Shown in pieces: positions 1-7,761 of a DNA stretch of 63,317 bases; position 1 is the stretch's first letter, and the number at the start of each line of letters is the position of its first letter. The notes beneath the pieces were generated by a model that did not search any database, was not told the origin of the DNA, and was given only the letters and a program-made list of their open reading frames with translations. Made by a program: the position numbers and the translations under genes. Source of the stretch: JAILEN01 sp036723975 (GTDB lineage: Bacteria > Bacillota > Clostridia > Lachnospirales > Lachnospiraceae); assembly GCA_036723975.1 (NCBI GenBank), contig DAIMGJ010000014.1, positions 1-63,317 on the forward strand, given 5' to 3'.

Positions 1-4
1 TATT

Positions 5-874
5 CTATAACATTTTCAAATATTGAGCATATTCATTCTTTGGAATACCAATTGCTTCCATTGCTTGTTCCGCACTGAGTTTCAAGTTTTTCATCAACGC
101 ATGGATATCTTGTAATCTCCCTTTAGCCATTCCCTCTTCATTCGCTTTAAGTTTTTCCGCTTCTATCTCATCCTTCATAAGTTCGCGAAGTGCATCACAC
201 ATTTTGCGTTCCTCCTTTATCTCATCATACAAAGCCTGGTTTGCAGAAACACTTATCTGCAACACCGCATCAATATTTTCTTTATCTCCCTGGTTCTCTA
301 ATTTACTCATTTCTTCGACAAACGTCTTGGCGCAATTCTTATCAACGTTGGAAGATAATACTTTTAAACTCAGATGCTCAAACGTCTCGAGTTTGCTACT
401 TACAACAATCTGTATCGGAAACATTACTTTCCCAGAAATATAATAAATTCCCGGATACTCTTCTCTTATATCATACCCCATAGACATCAATTGGCCAACC
501 AGTTTACTTGGAAATCGTTCCCGAACAAATGTCAAGGTAAGTTCATCCGCAACAATCTCATCGGCGCTACTACCTAAACTTTTGTACAAGCACACATAAG
601 AGATTCCTTTATAAAACTGATCAATACCAAGTGAATCCTTTGGACTCTTATACTCGATGATATTATGCTTTCGAAAGATCCTCCCTATCGGATTATTTAG
701 CGGAGTCTCACTATTCTTTCGAACCACAAGCATGTCCATCTCTAAAGGTTTCTTGCTAAGCTGATACTCGCGATAGAATTCCAAAGAGTCCTTTTCCTCT
801 CGGAATTCCAGTTCCATGGCACCATAAAACCCCATGTGCCACTGTTTTCTTTGTTCCATTTTCCCCATAGGCAT
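5..874 (-). CDS. PD-(D/E)XK nuclease-like protein (Rpn/transposase-like group)
   Basis: This 289-residue protein has the hallmarks of a PD-(D/E)XK nuclease fold: Asp47 in a hydrophobic strand (EMDMLVV), then Glu74-x-Lys76 in NIIEYKSP. This fold is typical of the Rpn (recombination-promoting nuclease) and PDDEXK transposase-like families common in Lachnospiraceae. The C-terminal third is helical and charged, ending in a short module (LSAEQAMEAIGIPKNEYAQYL). The Shine-Dalgarno GGAG lies 3 nt from the first ATG and 9 nt from the ATG of Met3, so translation probably starts at Met3. A damaged paralogue lies at 3504-4070 with an almost identical N-terminus. The role is unknown; DNA cleavage is inferred from the motif only. 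Confidence 0.7.
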   Translation of the reverse strand: MPMGKMEQRKQWHMGFYGAMELEFREEKDSLEFYREYQLSKKPLEMDMLVVRKNSETPLNNPIGRIFRKHNIIEYKSPKDSLGIDQFYKGISYVCLYKSLGSSADEIVADELTLTFVRERFPSKLVGQLMSMGYDIREEYPGIYYISGKVMFPIQIVVSSKLETFEHLSLKVLSSNVDKNCAKTFVEEMSKLENQGDKENIDAVLQISVSANQALYDEIKEERKMCDALRELMKDEIEAEKLKANEEGMAKGRLQDIHALMKNLKLSAEQAMEAIGIPKNEYAQYLKML

Positions 875-1075
875 CTTCTCCTTTCTTTTGTACAGGAGTC
901 AATATGCCTATAATAAAAACTCCTGCATATTCAACTAACTAATGGAAATAAGCAGGAATTTCGGAAAATACTTTAAAAATAAAAATGAAATGACTTAACT
1001 AAACATGAAATATTCTGCTTGAGATGATAATAACACCTGACTGTTGTCTCTGCAAGATTTTTTGAACGCGTAAAA

Positions 1076-1103
1076 AAGACGGTTTCTATTAAGAAACCGT
1101 CTT
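1076..1103 (-). terminator. Intrinsic terminator after mcp
   Basis: An 11-bp stem (AAGACGGTTTC / GAAACCGTCTT) is followed on the minus strand by six T residues. It ends the chemotaxis gene. The same hairpin recurs at 4272-4299 and, shortened, at 3419-3443, where it also marks the borders of the duplicated nuclease unit. Confidence 0.85.
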
Positions 1104-1175
1104 ATAAAGTAGATGTAGGTTCAAAATCGAAGCACAAATAAGGAACGTCTTCCGTAAACTCACTGATTACATTTA

Positions 1176-3293
1176 TTATTCCTCTTTGGAAATTTCAGAT
1201 TCGACAATTTCGTCAGCAGGCGGATATACCACATCATCCGCGTCCGTTTTAAATACGCCTACAATCTCCTGTAATTCCTCTGCGGCATTTGCAACACCCT
1301 TGCCCTGGACGTCCAATTCCTCAACGTTGGTGTTAACGCTTTCGGTTGTCGCGTTAAGTTCCTGTGCTGTAGCAGCATTCTCTTCGGAAATAGCGGACAG
1401 GTTTGAAATCGAATCGGAAATACTCCGGACTCCCTGCTCCAATGATTTATTTGCCTCATCCAAACCGTCAATCGCATCATTTACACTGCCAATCTGGTTT
1501 GCGATTCCCTCAAAGCTCTCTGCTGTTTCCTGAACGGATGCCTGCTGCTTGTTTACAAACTCACGAACCATCTCACTCTGACGTACTGCGTTTTCCGTAT
1601 TTTTCTGAAGGTCTTCAAGCATTTCGTTGATGGTCTCAACAGACTGTGAAGACTGGTCGGAAAGGTTTCTGATTTCATCCGCAACGACTGCAAATCCTTT
1701 TCCTGCCTCTCCGGCACGAGCTGCCTCAATAGACGCATTCAGGGAAAGCAGGTTCGTCTGTTGTGCAATGGATTTAATCATATCACTGGCTTCAGAAATC
1801 TTTGCTGAGCTTTCTGAAATATTATCAATACCTTCGAAGATTCTCTCAAAAGCATCCAAAGACTGCGCTGAAATATCCTTTAAAGACTCAACATTGCCGA
1901 TTCCCGCATCAACCGTAGAACGAATCGCATTACTTGCTTCAGCAAGGGTCTTTGTATTTGTAATGCTTTGTTCCATAACGGATTCCACATCTTGCATCTG
2001 CATGGAAATATCGGTAATGTTTTCCGCTGTGCTGGTTGCTGTATTGGCAAGTTCTGCCGCCGCCCCGTTAATATGTCCCATAGACTGTGCAGTCTGGTTG
2101 GTAGAATCCTGCATACTTCCGGAGGAATCTGTCAAATCTCCGGCTTTCTGAACCAGTTTTAATACGGCATTTCGTACAGCTTCCGTAAGTCCGCCCATGG
2201 CTTTTGCAATCTGTCCGATTTCATCCTTTCTGCCACGATAGGTCTCTAACTGTCCAGACTGTGTCAAATCCAGTGTACCAACTTCTGTAATAACACCGGT
2301 AATATGTTTTAATTCCTTTGAAATAATGGATGTGATAAGTAAAACTACTGCAATACTAACTACCAGTGCGATTAAGCTTACCATCATAATCTTTAGGGAT
2401 AAGCTGTTTACATCCGCATAAATCTCACTTTCTGTATCGCAGATATAAACCACCAGATCCACATCCGGCAAATATTCATACGCCAGCATGGAAGCCTCCC
2501 CGGTCTCCTCATCCACATATTCCATAACACCCTTTGGGGATGCCAATGCCGCCTCAGCAATTTCCTCATCATCCGGTGTAATCGGCTGTCCGATTTCCTC
2601 CGGATTCGCTGACATGGAATAGGTCTTTGAACTTAAACCGAATACATAAATCTCAGCCTCGGAGTATCCGTTCAAATCCATGGCATATACCTGTTCAGAC
2701 AGATTCTCAAGGAAGCATCCGCCACCCACAAAACCAATCAGATTTCCTGATGCATCATAAACACCTGCATATACATTTCCAACTATTTTACCGGTAGATG
2801 TACTTACAACCGCACCTCTAAACCAGACATTATTCGGTGCTGCATTAACACCGTTTTTTCTGTCCTCCCAGACATTCGGGTCATCCGAAATCTGTGACCC
2901 CACCGCAGCAGCCACACTGTGGCATAAAATTGTGGTGTCCGGTGTGGCAACAAACACACCCTCCATATCCGGTCTTGATGCTGAATAAGCCTCTACAGTT
3001 GCCTGTGCAAGAGCAACCTTTTCAGGGTCTTCCGGATTCTGTAAAGCATCCACGATAACCGGCATAGTCGCTACACCCTTGAAATAATCCTGATACTGAT
3101 TCAAATACGAATCCACATAAGAAGCTCTGGCATTTGCCAATTCTCCCAAGCGGTGTTCCGAATCCCTTTGCGTATTATTGCGTACATCCTTTACGGTTAT
3201 AATCATAATGGATAAAAGGCACAATATCAGAATCAAACTGACCATTGAACCTATCTTTACGCCCATCTTCATGTCTTTAAAAAATTTACCCAT
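1176..3293 (-). CDS. Methyl-accepting chemotaxis protein with Cache-type sensor
   Basis: This 705-residue transducer has a membrane segment at about 13-34, an extracellular double-Cache-like sensor at about 35-290 (with a typical '..FVGGGCFLENLS..' Cache core), a second membrane segment at about 297-322, a HAMP linker, and a long methyl-accepting coiled coil. The highly conserved signalling tip (TNLLSLNASIEAARAG, about 510-545) that contacts CheA/CheW is intact. There is no CheR-binding pentapeptide at the C-terminus. The gene stands alone between two copies of a duplicated nuclease unit and has its own terminator at 1076-1103. The ligand is unknown; Cache sensors bind small molecules such as amino acids or organic acids. 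Confidence 0.95.
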   Translation of the reverse strand: MGKFFKDMKMGVKIGSMVSLILILCLLSIMIITVKDVRNNTQRDSEHRLGELANARASYVDSYLNQYQDYFKGVATMPVIVDALQNPEDPEKVALAQATVEAYSASRPDMEGVFVATPDTTILCHSVAAAVGSQISDDPNVWEDRKNGVNAAPNNVWFRGAVVSTSTGKIVGNVYAGVYDASGNLIGFVGGGCFLENLSEQVYAMDLNGYSEAEIYVFGLSSKTYSMSANPEEIGQPITPDDEEIAEAALASPKGVMEYVDEETGEASMLAYEYLPDVDLVVYICDTESEIYADVNSLSLKIMMVSLIALVVSIAVVLLITSIISKELKHITGVITEVGTLDLTQSGQLETYRGRKDEIGQIAKAMGGLTEAVRNAVLKLVQKAGDLTDSSGSMQDSTNQTAQSMGHINGAAAELANTATSTAENITDISMQMQDVESVMEQSITNTKTLAEASNAIRSTVDAGIGNVESLKDISAQSLDAFERIFEGIDNISESSAKISEASDMIKSIAQQTNLLSLNASIEAARAGEAGKGFAVVADEIRNLSDQSSQSVETINEMLEDLQKNTENAVRQSEMVREFVNKQQASVQETAESFEGIANQIGSVNDAIDGLDEANKSLEQGVRSISDSISNLSAISEENAATAQELNATTESVNTNVEELDVQGKGVANAAEELQEIVGVFKTDADDVVYPPADEIVESEISKEE

Positions 3294-3418
3294 AACACAA
3301 CCCCTTTTCTATTGATTTGTGTGACAATTCTATCAACCACGTAACAATTTTAATTCTACCGTACAAAAAAATCAACAAATTACAGACAATTTTATACGGG
3401 TTTTTGGTAAATAAAAAA

Positions 3419-3443
3419 AGACGGTTTCAAATAGAAACCGTCT
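3419..3443 (-). terminator. Hairpin after the second nuclease unit
   Basis: The stem AGACGGTTTC / GAAACCGTCT with a 5-nt loop is followed on the minus strand by seven T residues. It is a near-copy of the hairpins at 1076-1103 and 4272-4299 and forms the other border of copy B of the nuclease unit. Confidence 0.8.
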
Positions 3444-3503
3444 AGGTATATGTAAAAGTAGTTCAAATTGTTATTCTATGAAATCACTATATACCCATAT
3501 ATT

Positions 3504-4070
3504 CTATAACATTTTCAAATATTGAGCATATTCATTCTTTGGAATACCAATTGCCTCCATCGCCTGTTCCGCACTTAGTTTCAAATTTTTCATCAGTGCT
3601 TGGATTGCTTGCAGTTTTGTTTTAGACTTTTCTTCTTCTATCTCATCCTTCATAAGTTCGCGAAGTGCATCACACATTTTGCGTTCCTCCTTTATCTCAT
3701 CATACAAAGCCTGGTTTGCAGAAACACTTATCTGCAACACCGCATCAATATTTTCTCTATCTCCCTGGTTCTCTAATTTACTCATTCACACATAAGAGAT
3801 TCCTTTATAAAACTGATCGATACCAAGTGAATCCTTTGGACTCTTATACTCGATGATATTATGCTTTCGAAAGATCCTCCCTATCGGATTATTTAGCGGA
3901 GTCTCACTATTCTTTCGAACCACAAGCATGTCCATCTCTAAAGGTTTCTTGCTAAGCTGATACTCGCGATAGAATTCCAAAGAGTCCTTTTCCTCTCGGA
4001 ATTCCAGTTCCATGGCACCATAAAACCCCATGTGCCACTGTTTTCTTTGTTCCATTTTCCCCATAGGCAT
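3504..4070 (-). pseudogene. PD-(D/E)XK nuclease-like gene split by an internal deletion
   Basis: Compared with the intact gene at 5-874, codons for about 93 residues are missing. The deletion keeps frame but builds a TGA at the joint (GTG TGA ATG AGT), so the product is cut after 94 residues; the remainder (3504-3785) could restart at the ATG directly after the stop. The 94-residue N-terminal piece still holds the putative catalytic residues Asp47, Glu74 and Lys76. Some expression of a truncated nuclease fragment cannot be excluded, but the gene as a whole is broken. Confidence 0.85.
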
Positions 4071-4271
4071 CTTCTCCTTTCTTTTGTACAGGAGTCAATA
4101 TGCCTATAATAAAAACTCCTGCATATTCAACTAACTAATGGAAATAAGCAGGAATTTCGGAAAATACTTTAAAAATAAAAATGAAATGACTTAACTAAAC
4201 ATGAAATATTCTGCTTGAGATGATAATAACACCTGAATGTTGTCTCTGCAAGATTTTTTGAACGCGTAAAA

Positions 4272-4299
4272 AAGACGGTTTCAATTAAGAAACCGTCTT
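4272..4299 (-). terminator. Intrinsic terminator after asd
   Basis: An 11-bp stem AAGACGGTTTC / GAAACCGTCTT with six T residues on the minus strand lies 15 nt after the asd stop codon. It is nearly identical to the mcp terminator at 1076-1103. Confidence 0.85.
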
Positions 4300-4313
4300 A
4301 AAAATTCATATGA

Positions 4314-5399
4314 TTATTTTTTTGTAATATAACCTTGAGCTTTTAAAAGTTCTGCGCAAAGAATTGCGCCACCGGCTGCACCGCGGACAGTATTGTGAGA
4401 AAGTCCTACGAATTTCCAATCATAGATGGAATCCTCACGAAGACGTCCTACGGAAATACCCATGCCGTTTTCGTAGTTTACATCCAACTGTACCTGTGGG
4501 CGATTATCTTCCTCTAAATACTGGATAAACTGCTTCGGTGCGGATGGAAGGTTTAATTCCTGTGGTACTCCAGAGAAGTTCACCATGGCATCGATCAACT
4601 GCTGCTTGGTCGGTTTCTTTTTAAACTTTACAAACACGGTAGCCGTATGTCCGTTTAAGACCGGAACACGGATGCACTGTGATGTAATCTTAATAAAGTC
4701 TGCCGGTACAATTTCACCGTTTTTGATTTCACCCCAAATACGAAGCGGTTCTTTTTCGGATTTTTCTTCTTCTCCACCGATATACGGGATAATGTTTCCT
4801 TCCATCTCCGGCCAGTCTTTAAAGGTTTTTCCCGCACCGGAAATTGCCTGATAGGTTGATACGATAACTTCGTAGGGTTCGAACTCCATCCATGCATTTA
4901 AAACAGGCGCATAGGACTGAATAGAACAATTCGGCTTTACGGCAATAAATCCGCGTGTCGTTCCAAGTCGTTTTTTCTGGTCCTTGATGATTTCCATATG
5001 CTGTGGATTGATTTCCGGGACTACCATAGGTACGTCCGGTGTCCAACGATGTGCAGAGTTGTTTGAAACTACCGGAGTCTCAGTCTTTGCATAAGCCTCT
5101 TCAATGGCCTTAATCTCTTCTTTTGTCATATCTACGGCAGAGAATACAAAATCAACTTCTGAAGCAACTTCTTCCACTTCATTTACATTCTTAACCACAA
5201 TATCTTTTACGGCTTCCGGAATCGGAGTATCCATTTTCCAACGGCCTTCCACACATTCTGCGTACTTCTTTCCTGCACTACGTGGAGAAGCTGCAATGGT
5301 GGTCACCTCAAACCAAGGGTGATTCTCCAACAAAGAAATAAATCTCTGTCCTACCATTCCGGTTCCGCCTAAAATTCCAACTTTCAACTTTTCACTCAT
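4314..5399 (-). CDS. asd: Aspartate-semialdehyde dehydrogenase
   Basis: The enzyme reduces aspartyl phosphate to aspartate semialdehyde with NADPH, the branch point to lysine/diaminopimelate, threonine and methionine. The 361-residue sequence starts with the NADP-binding glycine loop GILGGTGMVGQRF. It carries the catalytic cysteine Cys158 (KPNCSIQ) and the catalytic histidine His251 (LNGHTATV). Length and sequence match the archaeal/fungal-type subfamily, which many Clostridia use. Translation starts after an AAAGGAAAG site. A sigma-A promoter lies at 5462-5490 and a strong hairpin sits in the 5' leader. The gene is monocistronic. Confidence 0.96.
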   Translation of the reverse strand: MSEKLKVGILGGTGMVGQRFISLLENHPWFEVTTIAASPRSAGKKYAECVEGRWKMDTPIPEAVKDIVVKNVNEVEEVASEVDFVFSAVDMTKEEIKAIEEAYAKTETPVVSNNSAHRWTPDVPMVVPEINPQHMEIIKDQKKRLGTTRGFIAVKPNCSIQSYAPVLNAWMEFEPYEVIVSTYQAISGAGKTFKDWPEMEGNIIPYIGGEEEKSEKEPLRIWGEIKNGEIVPADFIKITSQCIRVPVLNGHTATVFVKFKKKPTKQQLIDAMVNFSGVPQELNLPSAPKQFIQYLEEDNRPQVQLDVNYENGMGISVGRLREDSIYDWKFVGLSHNTVRGAAGGAILCAELLKAQGYITKK

Positions 5400-5418
5400 C
5401 TTTTTTCTTTCCTTTCAT

Positions 5419-5445
5419 CATGTGTCCGTGCCACGCAGACACATG
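5419..5445 (-). promoter_or_regulatory. Leader hairpin upstream of asd
   Basis: CATGTGTC and GACACATG form an 8-bp stem, with an inner CGT/ACG pairing, in the transcribed leader just before the asd ribosome site. No T-run follows, so it is not a terminator. It may protect the 5' end or modulate translation. It does not resemble the lysine riboswitch. Confidence 0.5.
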
Positions 5446-5461
5446 TCTTTCATTAGGGACA

Positions 5462-5490
5462 ATAATATATCATCCCCTTTGTATTTTCAA
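5462..5490 (-). promoter_or_regulatory. Sigma-A promoter of asd
   Basis: On the minus strand, -35 TTGAAA (5485-5490) and -10 TATTAT (5462-5467) are separated by 17 bp. Confidence 0.75.
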
Positions 5491-5642
5491 GCACTTTCTA
5501 ACAAATATAAAGAAAAAATTAAATTATAAACAAAAGTTTATAAATATTAACAAAATATTCTTAATAAACATTTAATAAATTCGTTAATTTTTTCATGATA
5601 AACTCTTTATGTTGCCACTCCCTACATCGGCAAGGAAGGGAG

Positions 5643-5735
5643 GTGTTTTCCATAGACCACATTTCTTTTATTCTTTCTATCATGGCAAATATTTTCGCCT
5701 ATTATATTTGCAAATGGTTGGATAGAAAAGAATAG
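5643..5735 (+). CDS. Fst-like type I toxin, small membrane peptide
   Basis: A GTG start 6 nt after AAGGA opens a 30-codon frame: a hydrophobic helix (ISFILSIMANIFAYYICK) and a charged tail ending WLDRKE. This size and layout match the Fst/Ldr superfamily of type I toxins, which have one transmembrane helix and a polar C-terminus. The setting matches too. A bidirectional terminator follows (5781-5813), a convergent antisense RNA starts beyond it, and a repeat of the start region (5652-5669 against 5826-5843, one mismatch) lets the antisense pair with the toxin start. GGCAAGG (5629-5635), which overlaps the ribosome site, can also pair with CCTTGCC (5760-5766) in the 3' region. The toxin promoter is not clear. 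Confidence 0.7.
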   Translation: MFSIDHISFILSIMANIFAYYICKWLDRKE

Positions 5736-5780
5736 GCAACCAGCCTAAGGTCTAAGCCGCCTTGCCAAAATGGAATAGAA

Positions 5781-5813
5781 AACCCCACGAGACTGGTACT
5801 CTCGTGGGGTTTT
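5781..5813. terminator. Bidirectional terminator shared by toxin, antitoxin RNA and the sulfoglycolysis operon
   Basis: AACCCCACGAGA and TCTCGTGGGGTT form a 12-bp stem, with A-rich sequence before it and T-rich sequence after it. It can end the toxin mRNA on the plus strand, and both the antisense RNA and read-through from the transaldolase gene on the minus strand. Confidence 0.85.
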
Positions 5814-5848
5814 TGTGTTAACCTAATAGACTACATTTCTTTTTGCCT
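5781..5848 (-). ncRNA. Antisense RNA antitoxin (RNA II-like)
   Basis: A near-consensus promoter lies on the minus strand: -35 TTGACA (5878-5883), 17-bp spacer, -10 TATATT (5855-5860). Transcription from about 5848 to the shared terminator gives an RNA of about 68 nt, close to the length of RNA II in the Fst/par family. Its first half contains the complement of 5826-5843. That sequence is repeated at 5652-5669 around the toxin start, so the RNA can pair in trans with both the start region and the terminator stem of the toxin mRNA. The -35 box sits directly beyond the transaldolase stop codon. Confidence 0.68.
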
Positions 5849-5884
5849 ATGAATAATATAGTACAGAATCCTATTATTGTCAAC

Positions 5885-6571
5885 TTAGTTTCCTTCTGTG
5901 TTATCCCAAGCATTTGTAAACTTATCCATTCCCTGGTTGGTGTATGGATGATGCATAGCGTCTTTGTATACTGCAAGTCCAGCAGTTACGCAATCAACAC
6001 CTGCAACTGCGCAATCAACGAACTGCTTCGGTGTACGGATTGCAGCACCGATAATCTCGGTTTCGCCAAGGAATCCATAGTTTGCATAGATATCAACGAT
6101 ATCTTCAATATACTGCTTGCAGTCTTCACCGTTTGCTTCTTTCCAGCCGATGAACGGAGATACGAACTTGCATCCGTACTTACCTGCGAAAAGTGCCTGT
6201 GCCGGAGAAAATACAAGTGTAAGGTTTACACGGATACCTTCCTTCTCAAGCTTTCTTGCAGCTTCGCATCCTGCTTCTGTGCAAGGAATCTTAATTACAA
6301 AGCATGGAGAAACTTTAGCGATCTCACGTGCCATAGCCATCATCTCTTCTGCTGTTTCAAGATGTGGATTAACTTCTACAGAAATTGGGAAATCATTGTA
6401 ATCCTTAAATCCCTGCTCTTTCGCCCAATCAGCCATATCCTGAATAGCGGTCTTAAACGGCTTTCCGGATAACATAATGTGATTTGGGTTGGTGGTAACA
6501 CCATCAATGCCAAAGGTTTCATAAGCCTCTTTGATCTCGTCCATTTTTGCACTGTCCAAAAAATACTTCAT
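5885..6571 (-). CDS. Transaldolase family protein, probable 6-deoxy-6-sulfofructose transaldolase
   Basis: This 228-residue class I aldolase belongs to the fructose-6-phosphate aldolase/TalC group. The N-terminus (YFLDSAKMDEIKEAYE, then GVTTNPNHI) is typical, and Lys94 in VIKIPCTEAG is the Schiff-base lysine. In transaldolase-type sulfoglycolysis, such an enzyme moves the dihydroxyacetone unit of 6-deoxy-6-sulfofructose to glyceraldehyde-3-phosphate, giving fructose-6-phosphate and 3-sulfolactaldehyde. That role is inferred from the operon, which also encodes a sulfoquinovosidase, an isomerase and a dehydrogenase of the SLA-reductase type. An ordinary transaldolase or F6P aldolase role is the alternative. 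It is the last gene of the operon, 25 nt after the repressor gene. Confidence 0.85.
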   Translation of the reverse strand: MKYFLDSAKMDEIKEAYETFGIDGVTTNPNHIMLSGKPFKTAIQDMADWAKEQGFKDYNDFPISVEVNPHLETAEEMMAMAREIAKVSPCFVIKIPCTEAGCEAARKLEKEGIRVNLTLVFSPAQALFAGKYGCKFVSPFIGWKEANGEDCKQYIEDIVDIYANYGFLGETEIIGAAIRTPKQFVDCAVAGVDCVTAGLAVYKDAMHHPYTNQGMDKFTNAWDNTEGN

Positions 6572-6596
6572 TTTACTTCCTCCTTAAAACGTGCAT

Positions 6597-7739
6597 TTAA
6601 TATTTATAATTTAAAAAATCATCAAGCACCATAGAAATCGGTGCAACATGCCCTTTTATCTCATCAAGTCCGGACTTTACGATAAAGTCCTCCTCAACCG
6701 AGTCATCATATTGTTTATAGATTCCTTTGAATCGATCTAAGATTCCGGGAATCTCAAAGATATCTCCAAGTACCACTACGCGGTTTGGATCGATAAAGCT
6801 AACCGTATTTCGAAGGGTCTGGGCAAGACGATCCATTTTTTCATCCATAAGACTCATGACCGCATCATCCGCCAAACGATTGATATCTTTTTTATACGCC
6901 TTTGCGTCGCCGGTGTAAAGTTTAATATCCTCTAAAATCGCATTGGTGGAAACATAAAGTTCCAGGCAGCCTTTTCTACCGCATTTGCAAAGTCTTCCAT
7001 CCTTGCCTAAGGTGGTATGACCGATTTCTCCGGCCATATTATTGGCTCCGCTATACACCTTTCCGTCAAAGATCATGGCGCTTCCCACACCGGGACCCCA
7101 TTTCAAAAGAAACAGGTTTTTCTCATTGCGTCCTCTTCCAAAAAGAATTTCATACATGGCGGCAGCCTTAAGATTGTTTTCCACATAGACTTCCGTACCA
7201 AGCATCTTTTTAACAATATCCTTGACAGGGATTGTTTTTTTCCAGATAGAGTAGGCGCCCAAACTAACGCCGGTCTTTTCCTCCACTTTACCGGGCACGG
7301 TTACACCACAGCCAAGGAGCATGTCTTTTGAGATGTTATTATCCCATAAAATTCGTCCAACAGCCACAGCAATGGTTTCCAAAAAAGACTCCGGGCCGTC
7401 CTTCAAGACGGTTTCCATCTTCATGGAACCAACCACAGCGCCCTTCATATCCGTAACGGATATATAGGTTTCATCCGTTTCGATGGCAATACACAACACC
7501 CTTTTATAATCGGGATTGATATCCACCAATATTTTCTTTCTGCCTGCCCGTTTTTCCTCCGCCACTTCTCCCAGCTCCCTGATAATGTTTTTTTCAAGAA
7601 GCTCAGTACAAATAGAAGTAACGGATGCAGCGGTAAGTCCTACTTCCTCGGCTATATCCTTTCGAGACATAGCACCCCTGTCATTCAATAGTCGGAGCAC
7701 TGCCGACTGATTGTTAAACTTTACGTTTTCCAGATTCAT
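6597..7739 (-). CDS. ROK-family transcriptional repressor of the sulfoglycolysis operon
   Basis: The 380-residue protein has an N-terminal winged helix (about 12-60, RKDIAEEVGLTAASVTSICT) and a ROK sugar-binding domain with the zinc motif CKCGRKGCLE at about 252-261. The kinase phosphate loop (DxGxT) is absent: the equivalent stretch reads IAIETDETYISV, so this is a XylR/NagC-type repressor and not a sugar kinase. It lies inside the operon it probably controls, 22 nt after the isomerase gene. A TTAGTTAA-N5-TTAACTAA palindrome at 15355-15375, over the predicted transcription start, resembles Firmicute XylR boxes and is the likely operator. The inducer may be sulfoquinovose or a downstream sulfonate. 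Confidence 0.88.
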   Translation of the reverse strand: MNLENVKFNNQSAVLRLLNDRGAMSRKDIAEEVGLTAASVTSICTELLEKNIIRELGEVAEEKRAGRKKILVDINPDYKRVLCIAIETDETYISVTDMKGAVVGSMKMETVLKDGPESFLETIAVAVGRILWDNNISKDMLLGCGVTVPGKVEEKTGVSLGAYSIWKKTIPVKDIVKKMLGTEVYVENNLKAAAMYEILFGRGRNEKNLFLLKWGPGVGSAMIFDGKVYSGANNMAGEIGHTTLGKDGRLCKCGRKGCLELYVSTNAILEDIKLYTGDAKAYKKDINRLADDAVMSLMDEKMDRLAQTLRNTVSFIDPNRVVVLGDIFEIPGILDRFKGIYKQYDDSVEEDFIVKSGLDEIKGHVAPISMVLDDFLNYKY

Positions 7740-7761
7740 ACCGGTCCCCCAAATACCCGTA

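Larger units (their letters stand above)
1..1104. repeat. Duplicated PD-(D/E)XK unit, copy A (runs off the window edge)
   Basis: This segment recurs at 3501-4300. The 230 bp between the gene start and the hairpin (874-1104 against 4070-4300) differ at only about two positions, and 590-874 matches 3786-4070 with about one mismatch. The unit therefore duplicated recently. Its right border is a hairpin (1076-1103) that also ends the neighbouring mcp gene. Its left border lies outside the window. Inside the leader are short inverted repeats (CAGGAGT 893-899, ACTCCTG 919-925, then GCAGGA). Confidence 0.85.
3501..4300. repeat. Duplicated PD-(D/E)XK unit, copy B (internally deleted)
   Basis: This is the second copy of the unit at 1-1104. 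It lacks 279 bp of the gene interior and 24 bp near the C-terminal coding end, and is otherwise nearly identical, including about 230 bp of upstream sequence and the border hairpin. It sits between the asd terminator and the mcp promoter region. Confidence 0.85.

Noticed and set aside
1627..2151. Plus-strand open frame of 174 codons inside mcp
   Set aside because: Antisense shadow of the repetitive, Ser/Ala-rich coiled coil; no ribosome site and no family pattern.
1076..4299. CRISPR array from the repeated GACGGTTTC hairpins
   Set aside because: Only three copies with spacings of 0.8-2.3 kb, each directly after a gene with a T-run; these are terminators and unit borders.
5419..5445. Lysine riboswitch in front of asd
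   Set aside because: The leader is far too short and shows only one hairpin, whereas lysine riboswitches need about 170 nt and five helices.
5843..6472. Plus-strand open frame of 209 codons antisense to the transaldolase gene
   Set aside because: The minus strand encodes a clear transaldolase with its catalytic lysine; the antisense frame is Cys-rich nonsense without a ribosome site.
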